DNA from: Thermodesulfatator sp.
GTDB lineage: Bacteria > Desulfobacterota > Dissulfuribacteria > Dissulfuribacterales > QOAL01
Assembly: GCA_003978135.1 (NCBI GenBank)
Contig: QOAL01000226.1
Coordinates: forward strand, 1 to 7,266
DNA: 7,266 nt
Direction of reading: 5' to 3'
Shown here: piece by piece, positions 6,179 through 7,266 of the stretch
Numbering within the stretch: the stretch's first letter is position 1
Layout: every line of letters starts with the position of its first letter
Position numbers and translations under genes: made by a program
The notes under the pieces: model-generated
Told to the model about the DNA's origin: nothing
Databases searched by the model: none
Seen by the model: the letters and a program-made list of their open reading frames with translations, nothing else

Positions 6179-6820
6179 TCACCTCCTTTTTGCCGTTCGG
6201 TAATGGAGAAAGACTTCCCCTGTTGCCAGATCAGGTTTACAGGAAAGAAGTTCCAGGTCAATAAATGGTTGACCAAGTGCAGAATGACCTGAGATTAGGT
6301 CATGTTCATCCGTGCAGCCAATAATCTTTGGGGCGATTGTCACCAGAAGCTCATCTGCTATATTCTGTTTGAGTGCCTGGTAATTGAGACGACCTCCTCC
6401 CTCGATTAGGCAGCTTCTTGCACCGCATTTTTTCAAGTGATTCATAACATCTTGCAGGGAAAGTATGCCTTCCGAGATCTCGTTAATGCCGATTACTTCT
6501 GCCCTGTTCCCCAGTTTTCGTTGAAGCATTGAACAGACGTCCCAAGGCACAAAGACCAGGGGTTTCGGCCCGTGTTTGAAGATTGCCCTGTTTAACGGGA
6601 TATTGCCCGATCCAGTGATAACTGCCCTGAGACGATTTTTAGGCAAAGCCCCGTCTATTCTGAATTCAGGGTTTCCTTCCCTTAGTGATCCTGCGCCAAG
6701 TAGTGTAGCATCGGTTTCAGCCCTGGCCCTTTCCAGGAACTGCCTGTCCTTCTGGCTTCCAAATCCCGCAGGAGATATCTTACCACAGATGGTTTCTATG
6801 CAGATAATAGTGGTTTTCAA
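6179..6820 (-). CDS. RibD C-terminal domain-type reductase, stand-alone
   Basis: A 213-residue NAD(P)H-dependent reductase of the dihydrofolate-reductase-like fold seen in the C-terminal half of RibD and in the archaeal diaminopyrimidine-phosphate reductase of riboflavin synthesis. Seen: CGKIS (12-16), TLLGAGSLREGNP (39-51, the family's LVGAGTxxxDNP), LIEGGGRLN (138-146) and DELLVTIAPKIIG (156-168). There is no deaminase domain, so it is not a bifunctional RibD. The start is a TTG at 6820 with no clear Shine-Dalgarno site, so the first residues are uncertain. It is first in the operon that ends in folE2. Known relatives reduce either a riboflavin precursor or, for a mycobacterial RibD homologue, dihydrofolate; with FolE2 nearby, a dihydropterin reductase role is a reasonable inference, not shown. 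A possible -35 (TTGACA, complement of 6881-6886) has no convincing -10. Confidence 0.82.
   Translation of the reverse strand: MKTTIICIETICGKISPAGFGSQKDRQFLERARAETDATLLGAGSLREGNPEFRIDGALPKNRLRAVITGSGNIPLNRAIFKHGPKPLVFVPWDVCSMLQRKLGNRAEVIGINEISEGILSLQDVMNHLKKCGARSCLIEGGGRLNYQALKQNIADELLVTIAPKIIGCTDEHDLISGHSALGQPFIDLELLSCKPDLATGEVFLHYRTAKRR
6183..6189 (-). promoter_or_regulatory. strong ribosome binding site for the PP-loop gene
   Basis: AAGGAGG on the minus strand is within the last codons of the reductase gene and ends 6 nt before the ATG at 6176, fixing that start and coupling the two genes. Confidence 0.8.
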
Positions 6821-7041
6821 TGGCTTGGTACTGTTCTGTTCTTGGTTTGCTTATGGCAATTGGCCACAAGGCAGTTCCAATGTCAAAGATTTTCCAGTTC
6901 TTGATTTGGATATATTTTGGTTCTAATGCCGCTATTGTGCAGGCCCTCTTTGAGGCCAGGCAAACTCTACTGGATCTGCTTTGAAGCTGCTCCAGATAGA
7001 AAACAGAGGGCGCGCAGGTTTAAACCTTGTACTTTAGTGAC
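6821..7041. other. gene-free upstream region of the four-gene operon
   Basis: No convincing gene. A 34-codon plus-strand frame (6880-6984) has a plausible-looking peptide but no ribosome site. GGCCCTC (6942-6948) and GAGGCC (6952-6957) can make a short bulged hairpin. The promoter of the minus-strand operon should lie here; the only good hexamer is TTGACA on the minus strand at 6886-6881, without a matching -10. Confidence 0.3.
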
Positions 7042-7073
7042 CTCACAAGACCGAAGACTCGGTACCCTGTGAG
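7042..7073. other. two-tier hairpin upstream of repeat copy 2
   Basis: CTCACA (7042-7047) pairs with TGTGAG (7068-7073); within it ACCGA (7050-7054) pairs with TCGGT (7059-7063) around the tetraloop AGAC. Both stems are perfect, separated by a small internal loop. There is no T-run after it on either strand. It ends 17 nt before repeat copy 2 and has no counterpart ahead of copy 1. Confidence 0.5.
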
Positions 7074-7090
7074 CAGATACGGCATTTTCA

Positions 7091-7266
7091 TGGGAGCAAG
7101 CAGCATTCCCTGTTTGTCCTCATGGTCCAGGGACGAGGGGTTTCTTTCAAGATTCACCAACAGCCGCTGTGCGGGCTACATACTCTTTCTGGATACAGAC
7201 ATCAACAATCTTACCGCCTTAAGTGCGGCTAAACCTGGCTTCCCCTTGGTGAAATCTTGAAAGAAA
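7091..7266. repeat. structured repeat element, copy 2 (incomplete at window end)
   Basis: Second copy of the element at 889-1070, in the same orientation. It shares TGGGAGCA, the run CATTCCCTGTTTGTCCTCAT, GATTCACCAACAGCC, CTCTTTCTGGATAC and CTGGCTTCCCCTTGGTGAAAT. The left arm (7124-7160) pairs with a right arm that begins at 7246 and is cut by the window edge; TTTCTTTCAAGA (7141-7152) matches the complement of TCTTGAAAGAAA (7255-7266) exactly. The inner helix is AGCCGC (7162-7167) with GCGGCT (7225-7230). Differences from copy 1 in paired positions keep the pairing: C939-G1048 becomes T7147-A7260, and A958-T1014 becomes G7166-C7226. Confidence 0.72.

Noticed and set aside
6881..6886. TTGACA on the minus strand as the promoter of the four-gene operon
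   Set aside because: No -10 hexamer at 16-18 nt; kept only as a remark.
6880..6984. 34-codon plus-strand frame with a plausible hydrophobic then helical peptide
   Set aside because: No ribosome site, no recognised family and too short to separate from chance.
889..7266. CRISPR array
   Set aside because: Only two copies about 6 kb apart, too long for CRISPR repeats, with genes between them and no Cas proteins.

Overview
The window looks like a chromosomal stretch from a Gram-negative bacterium. A heptosyltransferase for LPS core indicates an outer membrane. The mix of a FolE2-type GTP cyclohydrolase, a stand-alone RibD_C-type reductase, frequent hairpin repeats and mid-range base composition would suit a Desulfobacterota (sulfate-reducing deltaproteobacterium) host. 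That placement is an impression, not something the sequence proves.

Layout. (1) 1-597, minus strand: N-terminal part of an LPS heptosyltransferase (WaaF/GT9 type), running off the left edge. (2) 649-837, plus: a small protein with a ribbon-helix-helix-like outline, then a weak terminator. (3) 838-1363: a gene-free stretch of about 525 bp holding copy 1 of a structured repeat (889-1070), a 10-bp hairpin (1098-1121), a GC-rich fold (1180-1218) and a 9-bp inverted repeat (1294-1332) just ahead of the next operon. (4) 1364-3542, plus: plsC (lysophosphatidate acyltransferase) and pepA (M17 leucyl aminopeptidase), overlapping and co-transcribed. (5) 3541-3724: a near-palindromic MITE-like element between two convergent operons; its end supplies part of the pepA stop codon. 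(6) 6820-3734, minus: a tightly coupled four-gene operon in the order RibD_C-type reductase, PP-loop ATPase with two CxxC motifs, family 2 glycosyltransferase, FolE2. Each junction has a 4-nt overlap or a strong Shine-Dalgarno site immediately across it. (7) 6821-7266: no convincing gene; it holds a two-tier hairpin (7042-7073) and copy 2 of the structured repeat (7091 to the window end, incomplete).

The plsC-pepA pair is housekeeping (phospholipid synthesis, peptide turnover). The four-gene operon is the more unusual unit. It joins a pterin-forming GTP cyclohydrolase to a reductase of the diaminopyrimidine/dihydrofolate-reductase fold, an ATP-dependent nucleotidyl-transfer type enzyme and a sugar transferase, so it could make or attach a reduced pterin-type product or simply bundle folate supply with unrelated functions.

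The most interesting non-coding signal is the structured repeat. Its two copies share a long outer stem of about 35 bp and an inner helix, with compensatory base-pair changes visible in both, while the translated frame is broken by a 1-nt indel. It is therefore a conserved nucleic-acid structure rather than a protein gene.
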